The notes: generated from the letters alone by a model not told the origin. A DNA stretch of 64,000 nucleotides from Actinomycetospora chiangmaiensis DSM 45062 (GCF_000379625.1 NZ_KB903219.1:1-64000); one strand, 5' to 3'; positions 8,174 through 16,550 are shown, counted from the first letter of the stretch. Translations and numbers: made by a program.

Positions 8174-9301
8174 ATGCCCGCACGTGACCTCGCACCGTTC
8201 CGCGCCGACCACGTCGGCAGCCTCCTGCGACCGCCGGCCCTGCTCGAGGCCCGGGGCGCGCACGCCGAGGGGCGGCTCGACGACGCCGGGCTGCGCGCGG
8301 CCGAGGACGAGGCGATCCGCGACGTCGTCGCGATGCAGGAGTCGGTCGGCCTGCAGGCGGCCACCGACGGCGAGTTCCGCCGCTCCTCCTGGCACATGGA
8401 CTTCCTCTACCAGCTCGACGGCGTGTCCTCCTCGAAGGACTCCTCGGTCGAGGTGGCCTTCCGCAACGCGTCCGGGGACCTGACGTTCGCGGCGATGTCC
8501 CTGGTGATCGACCAGCGGATCGGGCTCTCCACCACCATCTTCGGCGACGCGTTCTCGATGCTGGCCTCGACCGTGACGTCCGCGGTGCCGAAGCTGACGA
8601 TCCCCTCGCCGTCGATGCTGCACTACCGACTCGGCGGCGCCCCGGTGCACGAGGGCTCGCCGTACTCCGACCCCGACGAGTTCTGGGCCGACCTCGCCGC
8701 GGCGTACCACGCCGAGGTCTCGCGCCTCTACGACGCCGGCGTGCGCTACCTGCAGCTCGACGACACCTCGCTCGCCTACCTGAACGACCCGGCCCAGCGC
8801 GACTCGATGGCCGCCCGCGGCGAGGACGCCGACCACATGCACGAGCGCTACGTCGACACGATCAACCTGGCGCTGCGCGACCGGCCGTCGGACCTGCGCG
8901 TCACCACGCACATGTGCCGCGGCAACTACCGCTCCTCCTGGGCGGCCGAGGGCGGCTACGACCACGTTGCCGAGAAGGTCTTCGGCGGCCTCGAGATCGA
9001 CGGCTTCTTCTGCGAGTACGACGACGCCCGCTCCGGCGACTTCTCGCCGCTGCGCTACCTGCCCCGCGGTGATCAGCAGATCGTCCTGGGCCTGGTGACC
9101 ACGAAGTCCGGCGAGCTGGAGGAGCCCGACACCCTCAAGCGCCGGATCGAGGAGGCCACCAAGTACGTCCCGCTCGAGCAGCTCTGCCTCTCCCCGCAGT
9201 GCGGCTTCTCCTCGACCGTGGAGGGCAACGCGCTCTCCTACGAGCAGGAGGTGGCCAAGCTCGAGCTGGTCGTCTCGGTCGCGCAGGACGTCTGGGGCTG
9301 A
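8174..9301 (+). CDS. Cobalamin-independent methionine synthase-like methyltransferase (single MetE C-terminal domain)
   Basis: The 375-aa protein matches the stand-alone MetE C-terminal barrel family (YxjG/YxjH-like), half the length of true MetE. It has the N-terminal RADHVGSLLRP, the zinc-ligand segment THMCRGNYRSSW (His and Cys) and the second Cys in LCLSPQCGFSSTVEGN. Such proteins move methyl groups to a thiol, with substrates other than methyltetrahydrofolate-triglutamate possible. ATG 8174 is chosen; GTG 8168 adds two residues. It follows the IclR gene by 32 bp in the same direction and is likely co-transcribed. A palindromic repeat lies downstream. Confidence 0.85.
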   Translation: MPARDLAPFRADHVGSLLRPPALLEARGAHAEGRLDDAGLRAAEDEAIRDVVAMQESVGLQAATDGEFRRSSWHMDFLYQLDGVSSSKDSSVEVAFRNASGDLTFAAMSLVIDQRIGLSTTIFGDAFSMLASTVTSAVPKLTIPSPSMLHYRLGGAPVHEGSPYSDPDEFWADLAAAYHAEVSRLYDAGVRYLQLDDTSLAYLNDPAQRDSMAARGEDADHMHERYVDTINLALRDRPSDLRVTTHMCRGNYRSSWAAEGGYDHVAEKVFGGLEIDGFFCEYDDARSGDFSPLRYLPRGDQQIVLGLVTTKSGELEEPDTLKRRIEEATKYVPLEQLCLSPQCGFSSTVEGNALSYEQEVAKLELVVSVAQDVWG

Positions 9302-9366
9302 GCCCTCGGTCCCGCTCCGCACGCCTGCTGGCTGGTCCGGCCGTCGGCTTCCCGGCGGCCCATACC

Positions 9367-9419
9367 TGACGAACGGGTCGTTCGTGCAGCTAGATGCCAC
9401 GAACGCTTCGTTCGTCAGG
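9367..9419. repeat. 53-bp palindromic repeat, copy 1 (ACGAACG family)
   Basis: Two hairpin units of the form ACGAACG-NNN-CGTTCGT sit in tandem, in the gap between the convergent MetE-like and AbiEi-like genes. The block matches 49 of 53 bases of 10548-10600 in the same orientation. It can act as a two-way terminator; it may also be a mobile or recombinogenic repeat. Confidence 0.85.
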
Positions 9420-9464
9420 TCCGGCCGACGCCGAAGCGGCGCCGGCCCGCGTCCGGAGACCCAC

Positions 9465-10415
9465 TCAGGCTGCGTGCGGGATGACGATGATGTCGGGCGT
9501 GGGACGCGACTCCGCGAGCCGGTAGTGGGCCCAGAGTTCGGTGAGCACACGGTCGGGTTCACGGCGCACCCGGCGTGGCCGATGGTGTGCCACGACCACG
9601 CCCGCGCCGACCATGTCCGCCCGACGGCGGGCGGTGTCGTCCTCGTCGGGAGGATGGAACTCCCAGGAATCCTGCTCCCACGCCAGGCCGACCTCGACGA
9701 TGTAGCCGTCGGGCCGCGCGAGGAACCGGCCGTTCGGCAGACGCAGCACCGGATTCCACAGCATGGGTGGGAGCCCGCTCCGGGCGTGGAGCTCGCGCCC
9801 CCACCCCTCGGCGGCCGACTGGATCCCCTCGGCGATCTCGTCCAACACGTCGCGGACGAGCGCGCTACCCCGCTGGTTGCCGATGTCGAGTTCGGCCCGC
9901 AGGCGGTCGACCCGCGTCCGGCGTGCACCCACCGCTTCACCGAGCAGGGCCCGGATCTGGTCTCGGTCGGCGAGGCGCCGCGCCGTGTCGAGCACCGCAC
10001 GGTCGAACACGGCGAGGACGACACCGCCCCGCTCCACCGTCGGCGGCAGGCGCGCGGTGCGCTCGACCACGAGCCCGGGGAGGCAACGTCGGTGGCGGTC
10101 CTCCGGGACGAGCAGGTGGAGCTCGGGCGCCTCGGGGAGACGCCGTAGCCCGTGACGACGGGCCGCCTCGTTCCCCGTCAGCGCGCTACCGTCGCCGCAG
10201 TACAGGTGGGCAGCGACGATCTGCTGTTCGCGCGAGAGTGCTCCGCTCTGCAGGGCGACCACTCCGGGGAACGGGCGCAGCCACCGTCCGGAGCGGACCC
10301 GGGCCGCGATCGTCTCCCGGCTCAGCCCGGCGGCGACCAGGTCGGCGACCCGAGCCAGTCGCAGCACTGTGACCATCGAGGTCGCGAGGAGGTCGATCGC
10401 ACTGCGGCGGGGCAT
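9465..10415 (-). CDS. AbiEi-like / DUF559-type protein (solitary)
   Basis: The ~316-aa protein has an N-terminal winged-helix-like segment (VADLVAAGLSRETIAARVRSGRWLRPFPGVVAL) of the kind found in AbiEi antitoxins and the many actinobacterial DUF559 proteins. The C-terminal half (ELHARSGLPPMLWNPVLRLPNGRFLARPDGYIVEVGLAWEQDSWEFH) resembles a Vsr/DUF559 nuclease-like fold, with acidic residues in DGYIVEVG. No AbiEii nucleotidyltransferase is adjacent. The start is uncertain: ATG 10415 is used, with GTG 10451 or ATG 10373 possible; none has a good ribosome site. It is bracketed by 53-bp repeats. Function unproven; common in multiple copies in Actinobacteria. Confidence 0.6.
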   Translation of the reverse strand: MPRRSAIDLLATSMVTVLRLARVADLVAAGLSRETIAARVRSGRWLRPFPGVVALQSGALSREQQIVAAHLYCGDGSALTGNEAARRHGLRRLPEAPELHLLVPEDRHRRCLPGLVVERTARLPPTVERGGVVLAVFDRAVLDTARRLADRDQIRALLGEAVGARRTRVDRLRAELDIGNQRGSALVRDVLDEIAEGIQSAAEGWGRELHARSGLPPMLWNPVLRLPNGRFLARPDGYIVEVGLAWEQDSWEFHPPDEDDTARRRADMVGAGVVVAHHRPRRVRREPDRVLTELWAHYRLAESRPTPDIIVIPHAA

Positions 10416-10547
10416 GGTCCGACGGTGCGCGACGACCCGCTCGGCGTGCACCCGACCGGCGTCCGCCTGTGGGCACGAGCGGGTAGCGATACCGCTGGGG
10501 ACAACGTGTTGGTGCAGACGGAGTAGCCGGGACCGGGCACCCGAAGC

Positions 10548-10600
10548 TGACGAACGGGTCGTTCGTGCACATAGACGCCACGAACGATTCGTTCGTCAGG
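10548..10600. repeat. 53-bp palindromic repeat, copy 2 (ACGAACG family)
   Basis: Direct-orientation partner of 9367-9419 (49/53 identical), again two ACGAACG-NNN-CGTTCGT hairpins separated by ~15 bases. It lies between the 5' side of the AbiEi-like gene and the 3' end of the dehydrogenase operon, so the AbiEi-like gene is framed by direct repeats about 1.18 kb apart. Confidence 0.85.
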
Positions 10601-10627
10601 CGAGGTGGTGGCCCGGACCCGGGAACG

Positions 10628-10673
10628 ACGAACGGGCCGTCCGCCACGGAGATCGTGACGAACGGCCCGGTCG
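10628..10673. terminator. Hairpin of the same ACGAACGGGCCGT family
   Basis: Begins with ACGAACGGGCCGT and can pair CGGGCCGT (10633-10640) with ACGGCCCG (10662-10669). It sits 13 bp past the stop of the leftward operon's last gene, so it likely ends that transcript. The core is shared with the perfect hairpin at 30354-30401. Confidence 0.65.
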
Positions 10674-10685
10674 GGAGGGGTGGGG

Positions 10686-11441
10686 TCAGACCCCGTAGCG
10701 CGCCGCGAGCTGGCCGCGGCAGATGCTGGTGTTGGCGTCCACGCCGACCTGGTAGCTGCGCGCCTTGCGCAGGTGCAGGGGCAGCGCGTCCACACCGACG
10801 GTGCGACCGGTCGGGTCGACCACCAGCGGGTCGGTGTCGTCGGACGGGATCCCCAGTTCCCGACGACGGGTGCGGAGACGACGCAGGTCGTCCGAAGCCC
10901 CGCTCAATGCCACGGCCTCGCCGAGCGTCATCGCGGCGACCTGCTCCGGCGTGGCGCCCTCCCTCATGAGCGGGCGGACGACGAGGTCGGTGCCGGCCAT
11001 GAGGGCCCGCTCGGTGAACGTGCGGCGCAGCTCGTCGAGCTCCGCCACGGCCTCGCCGACCTCGGTGCCGGCCATGGAGTTCACGAAGCCGGCCCGCGCG
11101 GCGACACCGGTGTTGATGGCGTCGGAGGCGAAGTGGTCGATGAGGACCACGTCGGCCCGCGAGACCCCGGCGGCGGCCGAGACCACGTCGTGGGCGTCGG
11201 CGACCATCAGGAACGCGAAGTTCGGGGCACAGAAGTAGGTGGGCAGGCGCAGCGACACGTGCGCGACACCGTCGTCCGAGACCTCGACCGCGGCGACGAA
11301 GTCCAACGAGACCACGTCGGTGTCGAGCTCGGGGTCGCGCACCGTGCGCAGCGCCTCCCACACCCGGGCCGTCGTCCCCGTCGCGGCCGCGGCGGCGTCC
11401 GCGTTGGAGCCGAGGACCCGGGTGTCGGAGAGCACCGTCAT
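10686..11441 (-). CDS. MIP18/DUF59-family iron-sulfur assembly-type protein
   Basis: A 251-aa protein. Residues ~25-110 are the MIP18/DUF59 domain (VWEALRTVRDPELDTDVVSLDFV then the Cys-bearing LRLPTYFCAPNFAFLMV), linked to maturation of metal centres in oxygenase systems (compare PaaD). The C-terminal half is helical with no domain I recognise. The ATG overlaps the amidohydrolase stop by 4 nt (ATGA), so it is translated with it. In propane monooxygenase clusters of Mycobacterium, Gordonia and relatives a similar protein accompanies an amidohydrolase and an alcohol dehydrogenase; that parallel is from memory and the role here is inferred. Confidence 0.8.
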   Translation of the reverse strand: MTVLSDTRVLGSNADAAAAATGTTARVWEALRTVRDPELDTDVVSLDFVAAVEVSDDGVAHVSLRLPTYFCAPNFAFLMVADAHDVVSAAAGVSRADVVLIDHFASDAINTGVAARAGFVNSMAGTEVGEAVAELDELRRTFTERALMAGTDLVVRPLMREGATPEQVAAMTLGEAVALSGASDDLRRLRTRRRELGIPSDDTDPLVVDPTGRTVGVDALPLHLRKARSYQVGVDANTSICRGQLAARYGV

Positions 11442-12496
11442 GCCTGGGCCACCTCCCGGTTGACCAGCTCGGCGTCGTCCTGCGCGGCCGGCGAGTCGCC
11501 CTTGAGCTGCAGCTCCTCGGGGACCGGGATGTCGTAGAGCTTGGCGGCGTTGAGGCCGAGAATCTTCTTCTTGCCCTCGACGCCCAGGCGCGGGTAGTCG
11601 TCGTAGTCGTGGCCCTCGGGGTAGTCCCAGTCCACGAGGCCCTCGACCTGCCAGCGGGGCTCCCAGATGGCGTAGTCGGAGCCGAAGGTCATCTTGTCCT
11701 CGCCGACCCAGAACAGCAGCTCGCCCATGACCTTGGCGAAGAAGCGCGGGCGGGCGTGCATGAGGCCGCCGAGCACGACCGAGAGGCCGGCGTAGACGTT
11801 GGGCTCCTGCGTCGCCATGAAGCAGAAGTCCTCGATACGCGGGAGACCCACGTGCTCGACGACGAAGTTCAGGCCCTGGAAGGTCGTGGCGGCCTTGTCG
11901 ACGTCCGAGACGTCGAAGGCGTCCTTGTCCAGCGGCCAGATCGTCGGGCCCTTGTGGATGTGGATGTTGCGGATCCCGAGCTCCTGCGCGCGCTCCAGGA
12001 ACTTGTAGCACTCCGGGTCGGAGAGCTTGAAGCCACGCGAGTCGCCGTTCCACTCCGCGGTGTAGAGCTTCGCGCCGAGCGGCTTCCACTCCTCGACGTT
12101 GCGCTCGAACTCGCGCATGCCGGCCTCGCCGTCACGCGGGTCGAAGCGGGTGTTGAGGCGGAACTTCTCGGGGTACTTGCGCAGCAGCTGGCCGTTGCGC
12201 TCGGTGGTGTTGAAGCCCTCGGTGTACCACTCCTTGAGGTACGTCGGCTGCGCGATGGCGACGTCGACGTGGCCGTCCTCGAAGAGGTCCTTCATGACGT
12301 CGGCCTCGGAGTACTTCTGGAAGTGCTCGATCGACCAGTGGGTCTCGGCCGGGCCGAGCGACTGGTAGGCGTGGAAGCACTCGATCCAGCCCTTGGCGTA
12401 CTGCTCGGCGCCGGCGACCCAGTTCTCCGGGGACGCGTCCCAGTAGTGCATGTGGGAGTCGACGACGAAGTACTTCTCGCCATTCTTCTCGTACAC
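11438..12496 (-). CDS. Amidohydrolase-family protein (AMH_2 / decarboxylase-like)
   Basis: The 352-aa cytoplasmic protein belongs to the amidohydrolase-2 TIM-barrel family. Metal-site residues are visible: VDSHMHYWD near the N-terminus (HxH), IHIHKGPT and FVVEHVGLPR in the middle, and the late Asp in MTFGSDYAIWEPRW. Such enzymes hydrolyse or decarboxylate small molecules, but this subgroup travels with short-chain alkane monooxygenases and its reaction is not established. GTG 12496 is chosen for the GGAGG eight bases upstream. It is the middle gene of a leftward operon. Confidence 0.85.
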   Translation of the reverse strand: MYEKNGEKYFVVDSHMHYWDASPENWVAGAEQYAKGWIECFHAYQSLGPAETHWSIEHFQKYSEADVMKDLFEDGHVDVAIAQPTYLKEWYTEGFNTTERNGQLLRKYPEKFRLNTRFDPRDGEAGMREFERNVEEWKPLGAKLYTAEWNGDSRGFKLSDPECYKFLERAQELGIRNIHIHKGPTIWPLDKDAFDVSDVDKAATTFQGLNFVVEHVGLPRIEDFCFMATQEPNVYAGLSVVLGGLMHARPRFFAKVMGELLFWVGEDKMTFGSDYAIWEPRWQVEGLVDWDYPEGHDYDDYPRLGVEGKKKILGLNAAKLYDIPVPEELQLKGDSPAAQDDAELVNREVAQA

Positions 12497-12555
12497 GGGA
12501 TTCCTCCTTCGGGCATGGCCAGGCCACGCCGGTGTGGTGGTGGTGAGCCGAAGAA

Positions 12556-13584
12556 CTAGGGAACGAGGATCGCCCGGCCGCGGACCTCGCCCGCGTCGAG
12601 GTCGTGTAGGGCGTCCAGGGCCTGGTCGAGGCGGTACTGGACGGTGTGGAGGGTGACCTTGCCGGCCTGCGCGAGGACCATCAGCTCCGCGAGGTCGTTG
12701 TAGGTCCCGACGATGTTGCCGATGACGTTCTTCTCGCCCGCCACGAAATCGAGCGTGGGGGCGGAGAACTGGCCGCCGTAGCCGAGCACGAAGCAGTAGC
12801 CCGCCGGGCCGGTCATGGCCCACGCGTCCATCTCGGCGCCCTGCTCGGCGACGAAGTCGAAGACGACGGTGGCGCCGCCGCCGGTGAGGTCCTGCACGGC
12901 CTGCACCTGGTTGCCGTCCGCGAGGACCGTCTCGTCGGCGCCGATCGTCTTCGCGAGCTCGAGGGCGGCCGGGTTCCGGTCGACGACGATGATCTTCGTC
13001 GCGGTGAGCGCCGCCAGCGACTGGATACCGATGTGGCCCAGCCCGCCCGCGCCCTGCACCACGGCGGTGGTGCCCGGGTAGAGGTAGGGCACCGCCTTGC
13101 GGACGGCGTGGTAGGCGGTGATGCCCGCGTCGGCCAGCGCCGCGACGTCGGCCGGGTTGGTCGACGGGTCGAGCTTCACGCAGGCGCGGGCGGTGGTGCG
13201 CAGGTACTCGGCCATGCCGCCGTCGTTGTTCGACAGGCCCGGGAAGAACGCGTCGCCGGTGCACTGCATGTCGCGGCCGGCGCGGCAGGCCAGGCAGAGC
13301 CCGCACGAGGGCTGCGGGTGCAGGATGACGGTGTCGCCCACCGCCACGTTCGTCACGGCGTCGCCCACCTCGGCGACCCAGCCCGCGTTCTCGTGGCCGA
13401 TGACGTAGGGGAGCGCCGGGTTCTGGATCTGCTCCCAGTCGCCGTTGATGATGTGGAGGTCCGTGCGGCACACGCCGGCGCCGCCGATCTTGACGATGAC
13501 GTCGAGCGGGCCCTGGAGCTTGGGCTCGGCGATGTCGTCGATCGACGGGTCCTGCTGGTACTGGTGCACCCGCACGGCCTTCAC
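12556..13584 (-). CDS. NAD-dependent zinc alcohol dehydrogenase (secondary-alcohol type)
   Basis: A 342-aa MDR-family dehydrogenase. The catalytic zinc ligands are C in GAGVCRTDLH and H/E in VIGHENAGWV. The structural zinc loop is CGLCLACRAGRDMQC, and the Rossmann motif is GAGGLGHIGIQ. It closely resembles Adh1-type enzymes beside propane monooxygenases that oxidise 2-propanol to acetone. The GTG start (13584) follows GGAGG. It is the first gene of the adh-amidohydrolase-DUF59 operon; the 200-bp upstream region faces a divergent gene and contains an inverted repeat. No monooxygenase lies nearby. Confidence 0.88.
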   Translation of the reverse strand: MKAVRVHQYQQDPSIDDIAEPKLQGPLDVIVKIGGAGVCRTDLHIINGDWEQIQNPALPYVIGHENAGWVAEVGDAVTNVAVGDTVILHPQPSCGLCLACRAGRDMQCTGDAFFPGLSNNDGGMAEYLRTTARACVKLDPSTNPADVAALADAGITAYHAVRKAVPYLYPGTTAVVQGAGGLGHIGIQSLAALTATKIIVVDRNPAALELAKTIGADETVLADGNQVQAVQDLTGGGATVVFDFVAEQGAEMDAWAMTGPAGYCFVLGYGGQFSAPTLDFVAGEKNVIGNIVGTYNDLAELMVLAQAGKVTLHTVQYRLDQALDALHDLDAGEVRGRAILVP

Positions 13585-13672
13585 GGCACGGTCCTCCAAG
13601 CAACGGTGATGGAAGGGGCGAGGGCGCCGAAACCCCGTTCTGGTGTGGGCCCCGTCGCGTCTCTCGCAGCGG

Positions 13673-13691
13673 TCCCCATCACACGTGGGGA
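13673..13691. promoter_or_regulatory. Inverted repeat upstream of the adh operon (possible operator)
   Basis: TCCCCA, a 7-nt spacer and TGGGGA form a perfect 6+6 dyad about 90 bp upstream of the dehydrogenase start, in the divergent promoter region 13585-13786. No regulator gene is adjacent, so an operator role is only suggested. Confidence 0.35.
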
Positions 13692-13786
13692 TTCGGTTGC
13701 GCGCAAGACCCGGGATTCCATCATCTGCAAAAACCGACAGAACGGACGGTGGCGTGCGACGCGCCGGTCGCGGGTAGGCCGTGCCC

Positions 13787-14479
13787 ATGCGTGTCGTGAT
13801 CGCCGGAGGCCACGGGAAGATCGCCCTGCTGCTCGCGGAGCAGCTCACGGAGCGGGGTGACACCCCGGTGGCCCTCATCCGGAACCCGGACCACGCCGAG
13901 GACGTCCGGGCCGTCGGCGCCGAGCCGGTGCAGGTCGATCTCGAGAACAGCGGGCCGGACGACCTCGCGAAGGAACTGACGGGCGCCGACGCCGTCGTGT
14001 TCGCCGCCGGGGCGGGCCCGAACAGCGGCGCGGACCGCAAGCGGTCGGTCGACCGGGACGCCGCCCTGCTGCTCGCCGACGCGGCGGCCCGGGCCGGGGT
14101 GCGGCGCTACCTGCAGGTGTCGGCGATGGGTGCGGCGAACCCGCCGTCGGAGGCCGAGGACGACTCGGTGTGGGGCGCCTACCTGCGGGCTAAGTCCGAG
14201 GCCGAGGAGGGGGTCCGCGGCCGCGACGACATCGACGCGACGATCCTGCGGCCCGGCATCCTCACCGACGAGCCCGCCACCGGGCGGGTGCGGCTGGCCG
14301 AGGAGCCGGTCGGCCACGAGGAGGTCACCCGCGCCGACGTGGCCGCCACGCTCATCGCACTGCTCGACGCGCCCGCGACGATCGGCCGCACCCTCGAGCT
14401 CGTCAACGGCACCGAGCCGCTCGGCACCGCCGTCGACGACCTGGGCGGGCGCACCGGCCCGTCGGTGCACGGCGGCTAG
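13787..14479 (+). CDS. NAD(P)H-binding NmrA/SDR-like protein
   Basis: A 230-aa atypical SDR with the N-terminal dinucleotide loop VVIAGGHGKIALLLAEQL, a middle RYLQVSAMGA strand, and Y-x-x-x-K placement in AYLRAKSEAEE, the pattern of the NAD(P)H-binding/NmrA group (YtfG/YesF-like). These act as redox enzymes or NADP sensors. ATG 13787 is used; an in-frame GTG two codons earlier is possible. It shares the palindromic CTAG stop (14476-14479) with the convergent binding-protein gene. Substrate unknown. Confidence 0.85.
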   Translation: MRVVIAGGHGKIALLLAEQLTERGDTPVALIRNPDHAEDVRAVGAEPVQVDLENSGPDDLAKELTGADAVVFAAGAGPNSGADRKRSVDRDAALLLADAAARAGVRRYLQVSAMGAANPPSEAEDDSVWGAYLRAKSEAEEGVRGRDDIDATILRPGILTDEPATGRVRLAEEPVGHEEVTRADVAATLIALLDAPATIGRTLELVNGTEPLGTAVDDLGGRTGPSVHGG

Positions 14480-15456
14480 CCCCGGGCGATCAGCCCCTGC
14501 GCCGTCAGCCAACGGCGCGCGACGTCCCGGGGGTCACGGCCGTCGACCTCGACCTCCCGGGTCATCGCGCGCACGGCCGGACCGTCGAGCCGGGTCGTGA
14601 GGTCGGCGAGCGCCCCGGCGAGGTCCGGCCGGCCCGTGAGCACGCCCGTGCGCAGCATCGGCGCGTAGCCGCGCGAGCCGGGTGGCCCGTCGTCGAGGAC
14701 CCGCCGGTCGTCGTCGCGGACGACGAGGCCGAGCGCCGGGATCCGGCCCGACGAGCCCGGCACCAGGCCCGCGGTGCACCGCCCCGTCGCGACGTTGGCG
14801 AGGACGGCGTTCACGTCCGGCACGACGACGGGTGGCGCCAGCCCGTACGCGGCGGCCAGCGCCGCCGTCCCGGGGGCCACCGCGGACCCGGGCACGGCCC
14901 CGGGTGCCGCGCAGAAGGTGGTGCCCGGCGCGGCGAGTGCGGTGAGGGGACCCGGCGTCCGCGCGACCACGACGTCGGTGTCGGTGAACGTCGTCGGGGG
15001 CAGCCAGCTCACCCCGCGGGCGGCGTCGGCGGCCCGGAGCGCCGCGAGGTCGGGGGCGGGGTCGACCGGGGTGCCCCTCGGATCGGGCACGCCGCCCGGA
15101 CCGAGGGTGCGCAGGGACGCCCAGCCGGTGTCGACGTCGGTCAGCTCGGCCGCGGTGTGGACGTCCACCCCGCCGTCCTTGCCGCACTCGTCGGTCGCCT
15201 CGCCCGCCGCGGCCTGCACGGTGGCGATGGTGAGCTGGCACAGCAGCCGCAGCTCGGTGGTCGGACCGCCGCCGACGACGTAGCTCCCGCCGCGCAGGTC
15301 GTGGCGCGCGAGCAGGCCGCCGGCGGCGTCGGGCGAGCGCGCCGCGCCGCCGCCGCAGCCCGCCGTCAGGACCGCGAGGACCGTGAGGACGACCAGGAGG
15401 ACGACGGGCGCGGGGGCCGCGGGCGTCCCGCCCTTCCGCTCGTCCGGGACTCGCAC
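14476..15456 (-). CDS. Degenerate OpuAC-type substrate-binding lipoprotein (third paralogue)
   Basis: A 326-aa paralogue of the two proteins encoded just upstream in the operon. It keeps a signal with lipobox (LTAGC), the paired cysteines (LLCQLT...DECGK) and the C-terminal DVARRWLTAQGLI that ends all three. It has lost the ligand-site landmarks: the DMYW-YTGT aromatic motif has become DVDTGWASLRTL, and the PF-NTYA motif has become TFTDTDVVV. It is also richer in Ala/Gly/Pro. It may bind another ligand, interact with the other binders, or be decaying. Last gene of the leftward transporter operon. Confidence 0.8.
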   Translation of the reverse strand: MRVPDERKGGTPAAPAPVVLLVVLTVLAVLTAGCGGGAARSPDAAGGLLARHDLRGGSYVVGGGPTTELRLLCQLTIATVQAAAGEATDECGKDGGVDVHTAAELTDVDTGWASLRTLGPGGVPDPRGTPVDPAPDLAALRAADAARGVSWLPPTTFTDTDVVVARTPGPLTALAAPGTTFCAAPGAVPGSAVAPGTAALAAAYGLAPPVVVPDVNAVLANVATGRCTAGLVPGSSGRIPALGLVVRDDDRRVLDDGPPGSRGYAPMLRTGVLTGRPDLAGALADLTTRLDGPAVRAMTREVEVDGRDPRDVARRWLTAQGLIARG

Positions 15457-15483
15457 CCGGGCATCATCGCAACCCGGCCCGCG

Positions 15484-16440
15484 TCAGCCGATCAGCCCCT
15501 GCTCCCGCAGGAAGGTCCGGGCCACGTCGTCGGGTGACCGGCGCCCGACCGAGATGCGGGCGTTGAGCTCGCGCATCACCTGGTCGGTGAGCATCGGGGC
15601 GAGCCGGTCGCCGAGCAGGGCGAGCCGGGGGGCGCGGTTGAGGACGTCGGTCCGCACGGTCAGGGCGGCCTGGTAGGGCAGGAAGTAGCCGAGGTCGTCG
15701 ACCAGCGTGTTGATGCGCATCGCGTTGAGCCGGCCGTCGGTGGCGAAGACCTCCCCGAACACGCACGGCCGGCCCGCGGCGAGGGCGGGGTAGATCGCGT
15801 CGATGTCGAGGGTGTCGAGGGCACCGTCGGGGAACTGGAAGTCGTAGGCGCGCAGCAGCCCGACCAGGCCGTCCTCGCGCCCCGTGAACTCCTGGTCGAT
15901 ACACATCCGGGCGTCGGGCGAGCCGGACCGGGTGAGCGCCGCGAGGTCGGAGATCGTCCGCACGCCGAGGCGCTGGGCGTTCGCGGCCGAGACGCCGACG
16001 GCGTAGGTGTTGTCGAACGGTGCCTGCCGCAGCCAGCTGACCCCGTTGGCCGCGTCCGCGACCTGCACCGCCTCGTAGAGCTCACGGGGATCGGTGAGCT
16101 GGGCCTCCTGACGCAGGTAGGTGCGCCAGGCGGTGCCGGTGTACTCCCAGTACATGTCGATCGCGCCGGTGGTCAGGGCGGAGCGGACGTTCTCCGAGCC
16201 CTTGGTGTCGCAGCGGTCGACGACCGTCGCGCCCGCCGACTGGAGCAGGGCGATCGTCATGCGGCACAGCAGGAGCTGCTCGTCGAACTCCTTGGAGCCG
16301 ACGACGAAGGTCTGGCCGGTGAGGTCGACGTCGCGGGCGAAGCTGCCGGGCGGGGTGGCCCGGGCGGCGTCCGACGAGCAGGCGGCGAGCAGCGTCGCCG
16401 TGAGCAGCATGACCAGGAGGCCCAGCACGCGTCGGCGCAT
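15484..16440 (-). CDS. OpuAC-type glycine betaine/choline substrate-binding lipoprotein (second paralogue)
   Basis: A 318-aa periplasm-facing lipoprotein: signal MRRRVLGLLVMLLTATLLAAC with lipobox Cys, then the binding-protein fold. It keeps VVGSKEFDEQLLL, IDMYWEYTGTAW (ligand-cage aromatics), PFDNTYAVGV, and GEVFATDGR, all shared with OpuAC/ProX-like proteins that trap quaternary ammonium compounds for ABC import. Paired Cys residues suggest a disulfide. It is separated from the upstream paralogue by a tandem 17-bp duplication and a strong hairpin, so it may be expressed less than that gene. Confidence 0.9.
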   Translation of the reverse strand: MRRRVLGLLVMLLTATLLAACSSDAARATPPGSFARDVDLTGQTFVVGSKEFDEQLLLCRMTIALLQSAGATVVDRCDTKGSENVRSALTTGAIDMYWEYTGTAWRTYLRQEAQLTDPRELYEAVQVADAANGVSWLRQAPFDNTYAVGVSAANAQRLGVRTISDLAALTRSGSPDARMCIDQEFTGREDGLVGLLRAYDFQFPDGALDTLDIDAIYPALAAGRPCVFGEVFATDGRLNAMRINTLVDDLGYFLPYQAALTVRTDVLNRAPRLALLGDRLAPMLTDQVMRELNARISVGRRSPDDVARTFLREQGLIG

Positions 16441-16467
16441 CGGCTCGCCTCCCCCGGGTCACGACAG

Positions 16468-16501
16468 CAGGTTCTCGACGACGGCAGGTTCTCGACGACG
16501 G
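16468..16501. repeat. Perfect tandem 17-bp duplication
   Basis: CAGGTTCTCGACGACGG occurs twice head to tail (16468-16484 and 16485-16501), just upstream of the second binding-protein gene. It looks like a simple replication duplication. Confidence 0.9.
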
Positions 16502-16510
16502 GTGGGACAC

Positions 16511-16550
16511 GACGGCGGGGAGGCCCGGCGAACCGGACCTCCCCGCCGTC
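16511..16550 (-). terminator. Strong hairpin between first and second binding-protein genes
   Basis: Perfect 13-bp stem GACGGCGGGGAGG with its complement at 16538-16550; the 14-nt loop can add a CCGG/CCGG inner pair. It lies 12 bp after the stop of the first binding-protein gene, a place where it would end or attenuate the operon transcript. Confidence 0.75.

Noticed and set aside
9465-10415. A full AbiE toxin-antitoxin pair
   Set aside because: No AbiEii-type nucleotidyltransferase gene is adjacent; the C-terminal part is DUF559-like, a family frequent in single genes.
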